Shown piece by piece: positions 23,529 to 30,350 of a stretch of 30,707 nucleotides of DNA. Position 1 is the stretch's first letter. The number at the start of each line of letters is the position of its first letter. This DNA is from Massilia sp. UBA2604 (GTDB taxonomy: Bacteria > Pseudomonadota > Gammaproteobacteria > Burkholderiales > Burkholderiaceae_D), in contig DDKG01000347.1 in NCBI GenBank assembly GCA_002339265.1, positions 1 through 30,707 on the forward strand, written 5' to 3'. A model generated the notes under the pieces. The model was not told the DNA's origin. It ran no database searches and saw only the letters and a program-made list of their open reading frames with translations. Both the position numbers and the translations under genes were made by a program.

Positions 23529-23591
23529 GTATCTACATTGTAGAATTATCTTGTTGTAGCGGATTGTCGGTGATACGATGTATCTACATTG
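23529..23591 (+). promoter_or_regulatory. mazEF promoter flanked by repeated operator boxes
   Basis: GTATCTACATTG occurs twice, at 23529-23540 and 23580-23591. Between them is a promoter with -35 TTGTTG (23551-23556), 17-bp spacer and -10 TACGAT (23574-23579). One box abuts the -35, the other follows the -10 and reaches the ribosome-binding site (GGAGG 23591-23595). Small palindromes overlap both (CTACATTGTAG at 23533-23543, ATAC-GAT-GTAT at 23574-23584). This fits autoregulation by the antitoxin or the toxin-antitoxin complex. Confidence 0.6.
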
Positions 23592-23602
23592 GAGGTGTGA
23601 TT

Positions 23603-23854
23603 ATGGAACTCGCGATTCAAAAATGGGGTAATAGTGCGGCTGTCCGGCTGCCGTCAACTTTGTTGAGCCAACTTGGCGTTGCACTTGGCGACAGGCTGAG
23701 CGCCGACATGCGACCGGACGGACTGGTATTGCGGCCTGCTCGCAAAACCTATTCGCTCGCGGATCTGATGGCGCAATGTGATCTGAAGGCGGCGCCTCCT
23801 GCGGACGCTGAGGCCTGGGAGAGCAGCAAAGCGGTAGGTCACGAGGTATGGTGA
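23603..23854 (+). CDS. mazE: MazE-type antitoxin (AbrB/SpoVT fold)
   Basis: An 83-aa antitoxin. The N-terminal swapped-hairpin DNA-binding region reads MELAIQKWGNSAAVRLPSTL, the family signature (IxKWGNSxxVRIP). The C-terminal ~35 residues (TYSLADLMAQCD, then DAEAWESSKAVGHEVW) form the flexible toxin-binding tail; HEVW at the end is common in ChpS/MazE-like proteins. GGAGG lies 7 nt before the ATG. It overlaps the toxin gene by 7 bp, so translation is coupled. Confidence 0.9.
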   Translation: MELAIQKWGNSAAVRLPSTLLSQLGVALGDRLSADMRPDGLVLRPARKTYSLADLMAQCDLKAAPPADAEAWESSKAVGHEVW

Positions 23855-24198
23855 GGCGTACCACGTTCAATCGTGGGGATATCGTCCGCGTGAACCTCAA
23901 CCCAACTGTTGGGCGCGAGCAGCAGGGCGACTTTCGTCCGGCCCTCGTCCTTTCGCCGGCCGCGTTCAATCTCATGGGAGTGGCGTTGGTGGCCCCCATC
24001 ACCCAAGGTGGCGATTTCGCTCGCTATGCGGGCTTTGCCGTTCCGCTGAGCGGATCGGGTACGGAGACGCAAGGCGTCGCGCTAGTGAACATGATCCGGA
24101 CGATGGATTTGGCAGCCCGCGGGGCAAAGAAAATTGAGACCGCGCCTGAGTTCGTGGTCGAGGATGCACTTGCTCGATTGCGGGCTATTCTCGAGTAA
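23848..24198 (+). CDS. mazF: MazF-type mRNA interferase toxin
   Basis: A 116-aa endoribonuclease of the MazF/PemK family that would cleave mRNA at short sequence motifs when freed from its antitoxin. The N-terminus RGDIVRVNLNPTVGREQQGD and then FRPALVLSP is the family core, with the conserved Arg of RPALV; later motifs are VALVAPIT and NMIRTMDLAARGAKKIE. It starts 7 bp inside the mazE frame. Its length suits ChpB-like toxins. The cleavage sequence cannot be predicted. Confidence 0.92.
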   Translation: MVRRTTFNRGDIVRVNLNPTVGREQQGDFRPALVLSPAAFNLMGVALVAPITQGGDFARYAGFAVPLSGSGTETQGVALVNMIRTMDLAARGAKKIETAPEFVVEDALARLRAILE

Positions 24199-24207
24199 GG
24201 AGAAGTC

Positions 24208-24261
24208 ATGGACGAGGTTTTACGATTTACGTCACCTCCAAGCGTAGAGCGCGTTACCTAG
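24208..24261 (+). other. 17-codon ORF after mazF ending in an amber stop
   Basis: AAGGAG (24197-24202, overlapping the mazF stop) precedes an ATG at 24208 by 5 nt. The frame reads MDEVLRFTSPPSVERVT and ends at TAG (24259-24261). The same frame is open after the TAG to 24444. It could be a leader peptide, or the start of a gene broken by one point mutation. Confidence 0.25.
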
Positions 24262-24273
24262 GAGGCAGTACGA

Positions 24274-24444
24274 GTGGGCCAATACCACGTGCTGTGTACT
24301 GACGATGGCTCATCTCTGGCCCAGTGTATCTTCGAAGTAGACCGTAAGAGTGCGAACTGCAGCATTCGGATGGGCGCTCCCGAGAGCTCCCGCCGTCGCG
24401 ACTTCGTGCAAGGACACAAGGTCGAAATCCCACGCCGCGCCTGA
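24274..24444 (+). CDS. 56-aa ORF with GTG start, unknown
   Basis: AGGAGG (24260-24265) lies 8 nt before GTG at 24274. The product begins MGQYHVLCTDDGSSLAQC and ends HKVEIPRRA, with three Cys and a mix of beta-like and basic segments. It is in the same frame as the 17-codon ORF before it. There is no recognised family; coding status is uncertain, but the ribosome-binding site and location between the toxin and the next gene support it. Confidence 0.35.
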   Translation: MGQYHVLCTDDGSSLAQCIFEVDRKSANCSIRMGAPESSRRRDFVQGHKVEIPRRA

Positions 24445-24473
24445 CGCGGCATTGGCATTGAGAGGGCAGCACA

Positions 24474-25223
24474 GTGCTGCCTAGCGAAGAAAAAACGACT
24501 ATGTCCCACACAAACCTCAATCTAGAGTTCGACGACCGACTGAACACTATTTCACACTACTCCCGGTATCCGGAGATGATGGTAGCCGTCGGTGATCTTT
24601 ATCGAAACGCTTCCCTGCGTATCTTAGTCTTGGGCGAAAGCCATTACGTCGATCAAGCCGAGCCGTCGAATCATCCTGATCTCTGGTACGAAGGTCGAAA
24701 CATCTCGTGTGTGGCCACGATACCTTATATCTGCACGCGCAAAATTTTCGACAATGCCATCAATGGCCGGAAGAGAAATAAATCTAAAGCAATTTTTCAC
24801 TCGTTAGCGAGCGCACTCAGGGATAGTGGAGTCGTTGAAGCTTCGCCTGTCAGCCCGTTGCAGTCGATAGCGTATATGAACTTTTTCCAAAGGCCAGCGG
24901 AAGAAAGTGGCAAATCGCTGAGGGTCCAACCACGCGATGTTATCGAAGCTACGAGCGTTGTCAACGACGTGATTTCGTTTTTGGAGCCTCAACTGGTCGT
25001 CTTTGCTTCAAGACTCGCATGGAAGCATGCAAAGGCCGGCTTGGCTGATCACTTGCAGCAAGTAGGTATCCACACCTTGGACGTTCCTCATCCTGCGACA
25101 TCTTGGTGGAACCGGCCGTCGCGACCGATGAAAGGACAAACAGGTCGCCAGCGATTGGTCAGTGCTATCTTAACGGCGTCGTCAAACAGTATGGCCAATC
25201 GAAATACGAGCACGAACAGCTAG
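24474..25223 (+). CDS. Protein with uracil-DNA-glycosylase-like motifs
   Basis: A 249-aa cytoplasmic protein. Motifs resemble the uracil-DNA-glycosylase superfamily: an early strand ending in a loop, ILVLGESHY (50-58); a middle strand LVVFASRLAWKHAK, where UDGs have their 'GxxA' helix; and a late loop VPHPATSWWNRP (204-215), similar to the HPS leucine-loop motif. The catalytic residue cannot be confirmed, so a non-glycosylase role is possible. The GTG at 24474 has GAGAGG upstream; an ATG at 24501 is the alternative. Codon use is far less GC-biased than the chromosome around it (ACT, TCA, TTA and AAA codons are frequent), indicating acquired DNA. It follows the toxin-antitoxin pair. Confidence 0.55.
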   Translation: MLPSEEKTTMSHTNLNLEFDDRLNTISHYSRYPEMMVAVGDLYRNASLRILVLGESHYVDQAEPSNHPDLWYEGRNISCVATIPYICTRKIFDNAINGRKRNKSKAIFHSLASALRDSGVVEASPVSPLQSIAYMNFFQRPAEESGKSLRVQPRDVIEATSVVNDVISFLEPQLVVFASRLAWKHAKAGLADHLQQVGIHTLDVPHPATSWWNRPSRPMKGQTGRQRLVSAILTASSNSMANRNTSTNS

Positions 25224-25242
25224 GAAAACAACCTGGTGCCGA

Positions 25243-25266
25243 TGTGCCCTAGCCTTGCAGGGCACA
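25243..25266. terminator. Hairpin between convergent genes
   Basis: TGTGCCCT (25243-25250) pairs perfectly with AGGGCACA (25259-25266) across an 8-nt loop, between the UDG-like gene and the convergent CitMHS gene. No T-tract follows. A second, 6-bp hairpin with a GAAA loop (25282-25297) overlaps the CitMHS stop codon. Confidence 0.5.
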
Positions 25267-25296
25267 GTCGCCATCACATCTATTTCAGAAATGAAA

Positions 25297-26820
25297 TCAG
25301 GCGCCCTGGCCGATCAGCGGCACCACGCCGAAGATGACCGAAGCGACCAGCATCACCAGCGAAGCCGAGATCGACCAGATCAGGGTGAAGCGCTGGTGGT
25401 CGCCGAATTCGACCTTGCACATGCCTACCAGAAGATAAGTGGAGGCGACCAGAGGGCTGAGCAGGTGCACCGGCTGGCCGATGACCGAGGCGCGGCCGAT
25501 TTCCGCCGCCGTGATGCCATACACCTCGGCCGCCTTGGCCAGCACCGGCACCACGCCGAAATAGAAGGCGTCGTTGGAGATGAAGAAGGTGAATGGAATG
25601 CTGAGCAGGCCGGTGACGATGGCCAGGTAAGGGCCCATCGATTCCGGTACTGCCGCGATCACGCTCAGGGCGATGGCGTCGACCATCTTGGTGCCCTGCA
25701 GGATGCCGACGAAGATGCCGGCCGCGAAGATCAGCGACACCACCGGCAGCACGTTGGCCGCATGCGCCTCGATGCGCGCCTTCTGCGCTTCCAGGCCAGG
25801 GTAGTTGATGGTGATGGCGATCGCGAAGAAGATCATGAACAGCACCGGCAGCGGCAGGGCGCCCAGCACCAGCAGCACCAGCAGCGCCGTCGTCAGCAAG
25901 AAGTTCACCCAGACCAGTTTCGGACGCGCGGTGTCGGGAGAGGAGACGCCGACCGGCGGTTCATCGCCACCGCCGGCGCCGCCGGAACCGCCGGAACCGC
26001 CCGCTCCGCCCATGGCGGCGGCAGGCGCCTGCGTCTCGATGCGGCCGGAGGCATGCACATTGCCCTCGCGCGCCGTAGTTGGCGCCGCACTCCACTGGCC
26101 GGTAGTGCCGTTCATGCTGCCGGCCACCGCCAGCTCGGAGAAGGCCGGTTGCAGGACGGGCGCCGGAGCAGCTTTCCGTGCTTTCGCTTCGCCCGGCAGG
26201 CTCACGGTGCCCAGGCGCTTGCGTTCGCGCATGCCAAGCACCCAGGCCACGAACATCACCCACACGGCGGTCACCGCCATCGGCAGGATCATCGGCACGA
26301 AGATCTCGCTCACGTCCACGCCCAGCGCGGTGGCGGCGCGCGCCGTCGGGCCGCCCCAGGGCAGGATGTTCATCACGCCGCCGGCCAGCATGATGACGCA
26401 GGCCATCACCAGGCGGCTCATCCCCAGGCGCATGTACAGCGGCAGCATGGCCGAGACGGTGATCATATAGGTGGTGGCGCCGTCGCCGTCGAGCGAGATG
26501 AACATCGCCAGCGCTGCGGTGCCGACCACGATCTTCATCGGGTCGCCCTGAACCAGTTTCAGGATGATGCGCACCACCGGGTCGAACAGGCCGGCGTCGA
26601 TCATGACGCCGAAGTACAGGATGGCGAACATCAGCATGACGCCGGTCGGGGCCAGGGAGCGGATCCCGTCCAGCATCATCGGGCCGAGGCCGGCCCCGAA
26701 GCCGCCAATCAGGCCGAAGGCGATCGGCACGACGATCAGCGCGACCAGCGCCGGCAGGCGCTTGGTCATGATCAGGAACATGAAGACGACGATCATCGAG
26801 TAGGCGAGGATGGTCAGCAT
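25297..26820 (-). CDS. CitMHS-family citrate/metal-citrate transporter
   Basis: A 507-aa inner-membrane secondary transporter that would import citrate, probably as a metal-citrate complex, with protons. About twelve hydrophobic helices are visible; family landmarks are FISLDGDGATTYMIT, NILPWGGPTARAATALG and, late, FFISNDAFYFGVVPVL and PVHLLSPLVAS. A hydrophilic stretch of about 90 residues (213-305), with a Gly/Ser run (MGGAGGSGGSGGAGGG), lies in the central cytoplasmic loop and makes the protein about 70 residues longer than usual relatives. GGAG lies 7 nt before the ATG. The gene follows tctDE in the same direction but has its own promoter with phased TctD-like boxes. Confidence 0.9.
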   Translation of the reverse strand: MLTILAYSMIVVFMFLIMTKRLPALVALIVVPIAFGLIGGFGAGLGPMMLDGIRSLAPTGVMLMFAILYFGVMIDAGLFDPVVRIILKLVQGDPMKIVVGTAALAMFISLDGDGATTYMITVSAMLPLYMRLGMSRLVMACVIMLAGGVMNILPWGGPTARAATALGVDVSEIFVPMILPMAVTAVWVMFVAWVLGMRERKRLGTVSLPGEAKARKAAPAPVLQPAFSELAVAGSMNGTTGQWSAAPTTAREGNVHASGRIETQAPAAAMGGAGGSGGSGGAGGGDEPPVGVSSPDTARPKLVWVNFLLTTALLVLLVLGALPLPVLFMIFFAIAITINYPGLEAQKARIEAHAANVLPVVSLIFAAGIFVGILQGTKMVDAIALSVIAAVPESMGPYLAIVTGLLSIPFTFFISNDAFYFGVVPVLAKAAEVYGITAAEIGRASVIGQPVHLLSPLVASTYLLVGMCKVEFGDHQRFTLIWSISASLVMLVASVIFGVVPLIGQGA

Positions 26821-26821
26821 G

Positions 26822-26887
26822 TCATGCTCCGCTATGGGTAGGGAATGGCGTGGCCAGGACGGCGCGCGCGAAGGCCGGCTGCTTCAT
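26822..26887 (-). CDS. 21-codon leader ORF coupled to the CitMHS gene
   Basis: An ATG at 26887 with GGAG 5 nt upstream opens a 21-residue frame (MKQPAFARAVLATPFPTHSG, then Ala). Its TGA ends one base before the transporter ATG, so translation could be coupled. The opening resembles a signal peptide start but has no hydrophobic core. It may be a leader that tunes transporter expression; no attenuator was seen. Confidence 0.35.
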   Translation of the reverse strand: MKQPAFARAVLATPFPTHSGA

Positions 26888-26934
26888 GATGTCTCCGATC
26901 GTTGTCGTTGTGGGGCAGTGCCCCGTTTTCGCCA

Positions 26935-26978
26935 ACTATAGGCCGCGCAAGCTTTCAATCAGCTTTCACTGGGCTTTC
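26935..26978 (-). promoter_or_regulatory. CitMHS promoter with three 11-bp-phased GAAAG boxes
   Basis: Reading leftward: GAAAG at 26978-26974, 26967-26963 and 26956-26952, exactly 11 bp apart, then 11 bp, then TATAGT (26940-26935) as -10. The two boxes nearest the -10 read TGAAAG. There is no good -35, as expected for an activator-dependent promoter. The boxes overlap the 3' end and stop codon of tctE. The layout is the same as at the porin promoter (29194-29226). A small hairpin (GGGGC/GCCCC, 26912-26924) would lie at the mRNA 5' end. Confidence 0.6.
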
Positions 26979-28421
26979 GGTGCGCGCGGCGTCGAAGACG
27001 ACGCCGACTTTCAGGCCGCCGGCATCCGCCCGGCCGAGCGCCAGGGAGGCGCCATGCAGCGCGGCGATGTCGCGCACGATTGCCAGCCCCAGGCCGGTGC
27101 CGCCAGGATTGGCTTCCAGCGTCGACTGGGCGCGGTAGAACGGCATCAGGACTTTGTCGTACTCCGGCTCGGGTATGCCCGGGCCGCTGTCGCTCACCTC
27201 CAGCACGACACGATCATCGCGCCGCCCCACCCACAGCAGCACGCTGCCGCCTGGCGGCGTGTAGCGGATCGCATTGTCGACCAGGTTGGCCACCAGCTCG
27301 TGCAGCAGCAATTCCTGGCCCGGCACCGTGGTGTCGGCATCGCCCTGGGCCTCGAGCGCCAGGTCGATGCCCTTTTGCACCGCCGGCAGGGCCAGCTCCA
27401 GGCCGACCTGGCGCGCGACCGCAGCCAGCGCCACCGGCTGCGCCTGCTCTCCGCCGCCGCCATGCTCGATGCGCGCCAGTACCAGCAGGCGGTTTGCCAG
27501 GTGGATGGCCGAGTCGGTGGTGCCGGCGATCGAGGCGACGATGGCGCGCATCGCGGCCGGATCGTTCTCGCGCAGGGCCAGCGCGGCCTGGGTCTTGAGC
27601 ACCGCGAGCGGGGTGCGCAGCTGGTGCGAAGCGTCGGCGATGAAGCGGCGCTGGCTGGCGATCAGGTCCTGCATGCGCGCCATGGTACCGTTCATCGCCG
27701 CCACCAGCGGCCGCACTTCCTTGTGCACCAGGGCCTGGTCGATGGTGGACAGGTCGGACAGCGGCCGCGTCTCGACCTCGTTCTTCAGTCGCATCAGGGG
27801 TCGCAGCACAAGGCGCACCGCGAACCACACCAGCGCCGCCACGGCCAGCACCAGCAAGGCCTGGCGCAGCAGGGTGTTGAGGAGGATGTCGCGCGACAGG
27901 GCGTTGCGGGCGTCGAGTGTCTCGCCGACCTGGATCAGGGCGATGCCGCGCATCGAATCGTCATACACCGGCTGCAGCAGGGCCGCGATGCGCACCGGTT
28001 CGCCGTTGTAATTGGCATGGTAGAAGCGCACCAGGGCCGGATACAGGTCGCTGCGTGGCACATTGGCCGGCACCGGCGGCAGGTCGTCGTAGCCGCTGAC
28101 GGTCTCGCCATCGAGGCCGGTGACCTTGTAGTAGATGCGGCCCAGGGTATCGGTCTCGAAACTGTCCAGTGCGACGTAGGGGACGTTGGCCACCACCTTG
28201 CCATCCCTGACCGTGACGCGCTCGGCCAGCGCGCGGGTGGACGACAGCAGCGAGCGGTCGTAGGCGACGTCGGCCGCTTCCAGCGCGTCGCGGTACAGCG
28301 ACACGGCGTTGAGCGCGACCAGCGCCACCAGCGGCAGGATCAGCCAGCGCAGCAGCTGCTGGCGCAGGCTGCCGAGCGGCCGGGCCGCCACGCGCTGCAG
28401 CAGGGGGATGCGGTGGGCCAT
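26955..28421 (-). CDS. tctE: TctE-type sensor histidine kinase
   Basis: A 488-aa inner-membrane kinase. It has TM1 (about 24-42), a periplasmic 2CSK_N sensor domain (45-185; PYVALDSFETDTLGRIYYKV, then VSGYDDLP), TM2 (about 188-210), HAMP (about 210-260), the H-box ASHQLRTPLAVLK with phospho-His266, and an ATPase domain with N-box LVDNAIRYTP, DSGPGIPE and GGTGLGLAIV. The 2CSK_N type is that of tricarboxylate sensors (TctE, Bordetella BctE) and QseC. It begins 4 bp after the tctD stop, so the two are co-transcribed. The ligand is expected to be citrate or a related tricarboxylate. Confidence 0.9.
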   Translation of the reverse strand: MAHRIPLLQRVAARPLGSLRQQLLRWLILPLVALVALNAVSLYRDALEAADVAYDRSLLSSTRALAERVTVRDGKVVANVPYVALDSFETDTLGRIYYKVTGLDGETVSGYDDLPPVPANVPRSDLYPALVRFYHANYNGEPVRIAALLQPVYDDSMRGIALIQVGETLDARNALSRDILLNTLLRQALLVLAVAALVWFAVRLVLRPLMRLKNEVETRPLSDLSTIDQALVHKEVRPLVAAMNGTMARMQDLIASQRRFIADASHQLRTPLAVLKTQAALALRENDPAAMRAIVASIAGTTDSAIHLANRLLVLARIEHGGGGEQAQPVALAAVARQVGLELALPAVQKGIDLALEAQGDADTTVPGQELLLHELVANLVDNAIRYTPPGGSVLLWVGRRDDRVVLEVSDSGPGIPEPEYDKVLMPFYRAQSTLEANPGGTGLGLAIVRDIAALHGASLALGRADAGGLKVGVVFDAARTESPVKAD

Positions 28422-28425
28422 GGCC

Positions 28426-29112
28426 TCAGGCGGGCTTTTCTTGCATCAGGTAGCCGATGCCGCGCAGTGTGACGATGGCGGCGTCGCCGCCGGGGCGCTC
28501 GAGCTTCTTGCGGATCCGGTGGATATACAGCTCGATGGCGTCGAGATTGGCGTCGTCGCTCAGGGCGAACACTTCCTGGAACAGCTTTTCCTTCGACAGC
28601 GCGCGGCCCGGCCTGGAGATCAGCGCCTCGAGCACCGCATGCTCTCGCGGCGTCAGCGCCAGCGGCTCGCCGCAATAGGAAAACATGCGCGAGACCGTGT
28701 CGAACGACAGCTGTCCGCAGCGGTGCACCAGCGCCTCGTTGCCGCTGCGCCGGCGTAGCAGCGCTTTTACGCGCGCTTCGAGCTCGGCCAGCTCGAACGG
28801 CTTGGCGAGGTAGTCGTCGGCGCCCAGGTTCAGGCCCTGCACCTTGTCTTCCAGGCCGCCGCGCGCGGTCAGGATCAGCACCGGCGTGCCGCCGCGCGCG
28901 CCGCCGCGGGCGCGCAGGCGGCGCAGGACGTCCAGGCCGTCCATGCGCGGCAGGGTCAGGTCCAGGATCACCAGCGCGTAGTCCTGGGTGTGCAGCAGGG
29001 CGTCGGCATCGGCGCCGGTGGCGGCGCATTCGACGGTCAGGTTGGCGTCGCGCAGCGCCTTCGACACCCAGTGCGACAGCTCGACGTGGTCTTCAACTAG
29101 CAGGATTCTCAT
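28426..29112 (-). CDS. tctD: TctD-type OmpR-family response regulator
   Basis: A 228-aa regulator. The receiver (1-115) has Glu7-Asp8, phospho-acceptor Asp51 in LVILDLTLP, and Lys in DDYLAKPF. The winged-helix domain (about 128-225) has LTPREHAVLEALISRPGRAL and DAIELYIHRIRKKL, ending RGIGYLM. Once phosphorylated by TctE it should activate tricarboxylate uptake genes. It is divergent from the porin-tctC operon, the order known for tctD and tctCBA in Salmonella. The phased TGAAAG boxes near the porin start, about 80 bp from its own ATG, are likely its binding sites. The ATG at 29112 has no strong ribosome-binding site. Confidence 0.92.
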   Translation of the reverse strand: MRILLVEDHVELSHWVSKALRDANLTVECAATGADADALLHTQDYALVILDLTLPRMDGLDVLRRLRARGGARGGTPVLILTARGGLEDKVQGLNLGADDYLAKPFELAELEARVKALLRRRSGNEALVHRCGQLSFDTVSRMFSYCGEPLALTPREHAVLEALISRPGRALSKEKLFQEVFALSDDANLDAIELYIHRIRKKLERPGGDAAIVTLRGIGYLMQEKPA

Positions 29113-29193
29113 CGCGCCAGTGTAAGCGCAAAGGCCGGGCGGCGGAAAGGGCGGGCGCTACGGGTTTCCCACAGCCCGGGGCGCACCTGGACT

Positions 29194-29226
29194 GAAAGCG
29201 AACTGAAAGGTAGGCGCGCATATAGT
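29194..29226 (+). promoter_or_regulatory. Porin-tctC promoter with two 11-bp-phased GAAAG boxes
   Basis: CTGAAAG occurs twice with an 11-bp period (GAAAG at 29194-29198 and 29205-29209; the repeat unit is ACTGAAAG plus three bases). After an 11-bp gap comes TATAGT (29221-29226). The -35 position (GCGAAC) is poor and lies between the boxes. Tandem repeats one helical turn apart overlapping the -35 are standard for OmpR/PhoB-type activators. Confidence 0.65.
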
Positions 29227-29281
29227 CGGGCCAATAAAGCAATACACATAAGCGATACGCATAACAAGATTCGGAGACAAC

Positions 29282-30343
29282 ATGAAGCAGTCGGCCCTCG
29301 CGCTCGCCGTCCTGGCAGCGCTTTCCCTGAACCATTCCGCCTCAGCCCAGAGTAATGTCCAGGTCTATGGCCTGATCGACGCCGGCGTCGAATACGTCAA
29401 CCATGCCCAGGAAAACGGCGGCAACATGGTGCGCGTGATCTCGGGCGGCAAGAACACCTCGCGCTGGGGCTTTCGCGGCAGCGAAGAACTGGGCGGCGGC
29501 CTGAAGGCGATCTGGCAGCTCGAAGGCGGCCTGTTGATGGATACCGGTGAAAGCGATGGCCCCGTATTCAAGCGCCAGGCCTGGGTCGGCCTGGACGGTT
29601 CGCTCGGGCGCCTGGTGATCGGCCGCTCGTTCACCACCACCTATGAACTGGTGATCAAGTTCGATCCGCTCGGCTTCGCCCCCAATTATTCCTGGGCCAC
29701 CGGCGCCAGCGCCACCGGGCCGTCGAAGTACGGCATGACGACCCAGTTCGACAACCTGGTCAAGTACACGGGCAAAACCGGCGGTTTCACTTACGGCGCC
29801 ACGATCGGCCTGGGCGAGCGCTCGGGCAGCCTCGCCGAAGGACGCAAGCTGGCCGTCGGCGGCTCATGGTTCGGCGACGCCGGCCTGGGCTTGATGGCCT
29901 CGTACGAGCAGATCAACGGCAACGCCGTGGCCGGCGTGCCCGCGCGCGACGAGACCACCGCATATCATCTGGCGGCCGATTACCAGACAGGCAAGTGGCG
30001 CTACAGCGCCGGCATGCGCGGTTTCGAGCTCGACGCCGGAAGGGCGGGCGCCGACCTGCGCGCCGACACCTATTGGGGCGGCATCTCGCGCACGATCGAC
30101 AACGTGACCCTGACCGGCGCCGTCTACCATGTCAACACCAGGGACGTCCCGACCATCGAGGATGCCGACCCGACGATGTTCGTCGTGCGCGGCATGCTGG
30201 CGCTGTCCAAGCGCACCACGCTCTACCTGTCGGCCGCGCATGCGAAAGCCGACCACGGCCAGCTGGTCGGCCTGTCGCGCGACGATCCGGGTTTCGGCTC
30301 GACCCAGACCGGCATCACGGCCGGCATGCAGCATCGGTTCTAG
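29282..30343 (+). CDS. Outer-membrane porin (Gram-negative trimeric type)
   Basis: A 353-aa general porin of the Burkholderiales type. It has a signal peptide (MKQSALALAVLAALSL, cleaved after ASA near residue 22), then the usual SNVQVYGLIDAGVEYVNH opening, alternating amphipathic strands, FKRQAWVGLDG and GRLVIGRSFTTTYELV landmarks, and the C-terminal Phe in MQHRF needed for Bam-dependent assembly. GGAG lies 5 nt before the ATG. It is driven by a promoter with TctD-like boxes and is followed after 7-20 bp by tctC, so it probably lets citrate or other tricarboxylates cross the outer membrane. Confidence 0.93.
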   Translation: MKQSALALAVLAALSLNHSASAQSNVQVYGLIDAGVEYVNHAQENGGNMVRVISGGKNTSRWGFRGSEELGGGLKAIWQLEGGLLMDTGESDGPVFKRQAWVGLDGSLGRLVIGRSFTTTYELVIKFDPLGFAPNYSWATGASATGPSKYGMTTQFDNLVKYTGKTGGFTYGATIGLGERSGSLAEGRKLAVGGSWFGDAGLGLMASYEQINGNAVAGVPARDETTAYHLAADYQTGKWRYSAGMRGFELDAGRAGADLRADTYWGGISRTIDNVTLTGAVYHVNTRDVPTIEDADPTMFVVRGMLALSKRTTLYLSAAHAKADHGQLVGLSRDDPGFGSTQTGITAGMQHRF

Positions 30344-30350
30344 GCGCGCT

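Noticed and set aside
23522..25297. Islet as an integrated element with att sites
   Set aside because: No integrase, tRNA gene or flanking direct repeat was found at either border; only codon use and gene content suggest acquisition.
26912..26924. GGGGC/GCCCC hairpin as a terminator after tctE
   Set aside because: On the minus strand it lies after the predicted -10 of the CitMHS promoter and has no T-tract; it is more likely part of the transporter mRNA leader.
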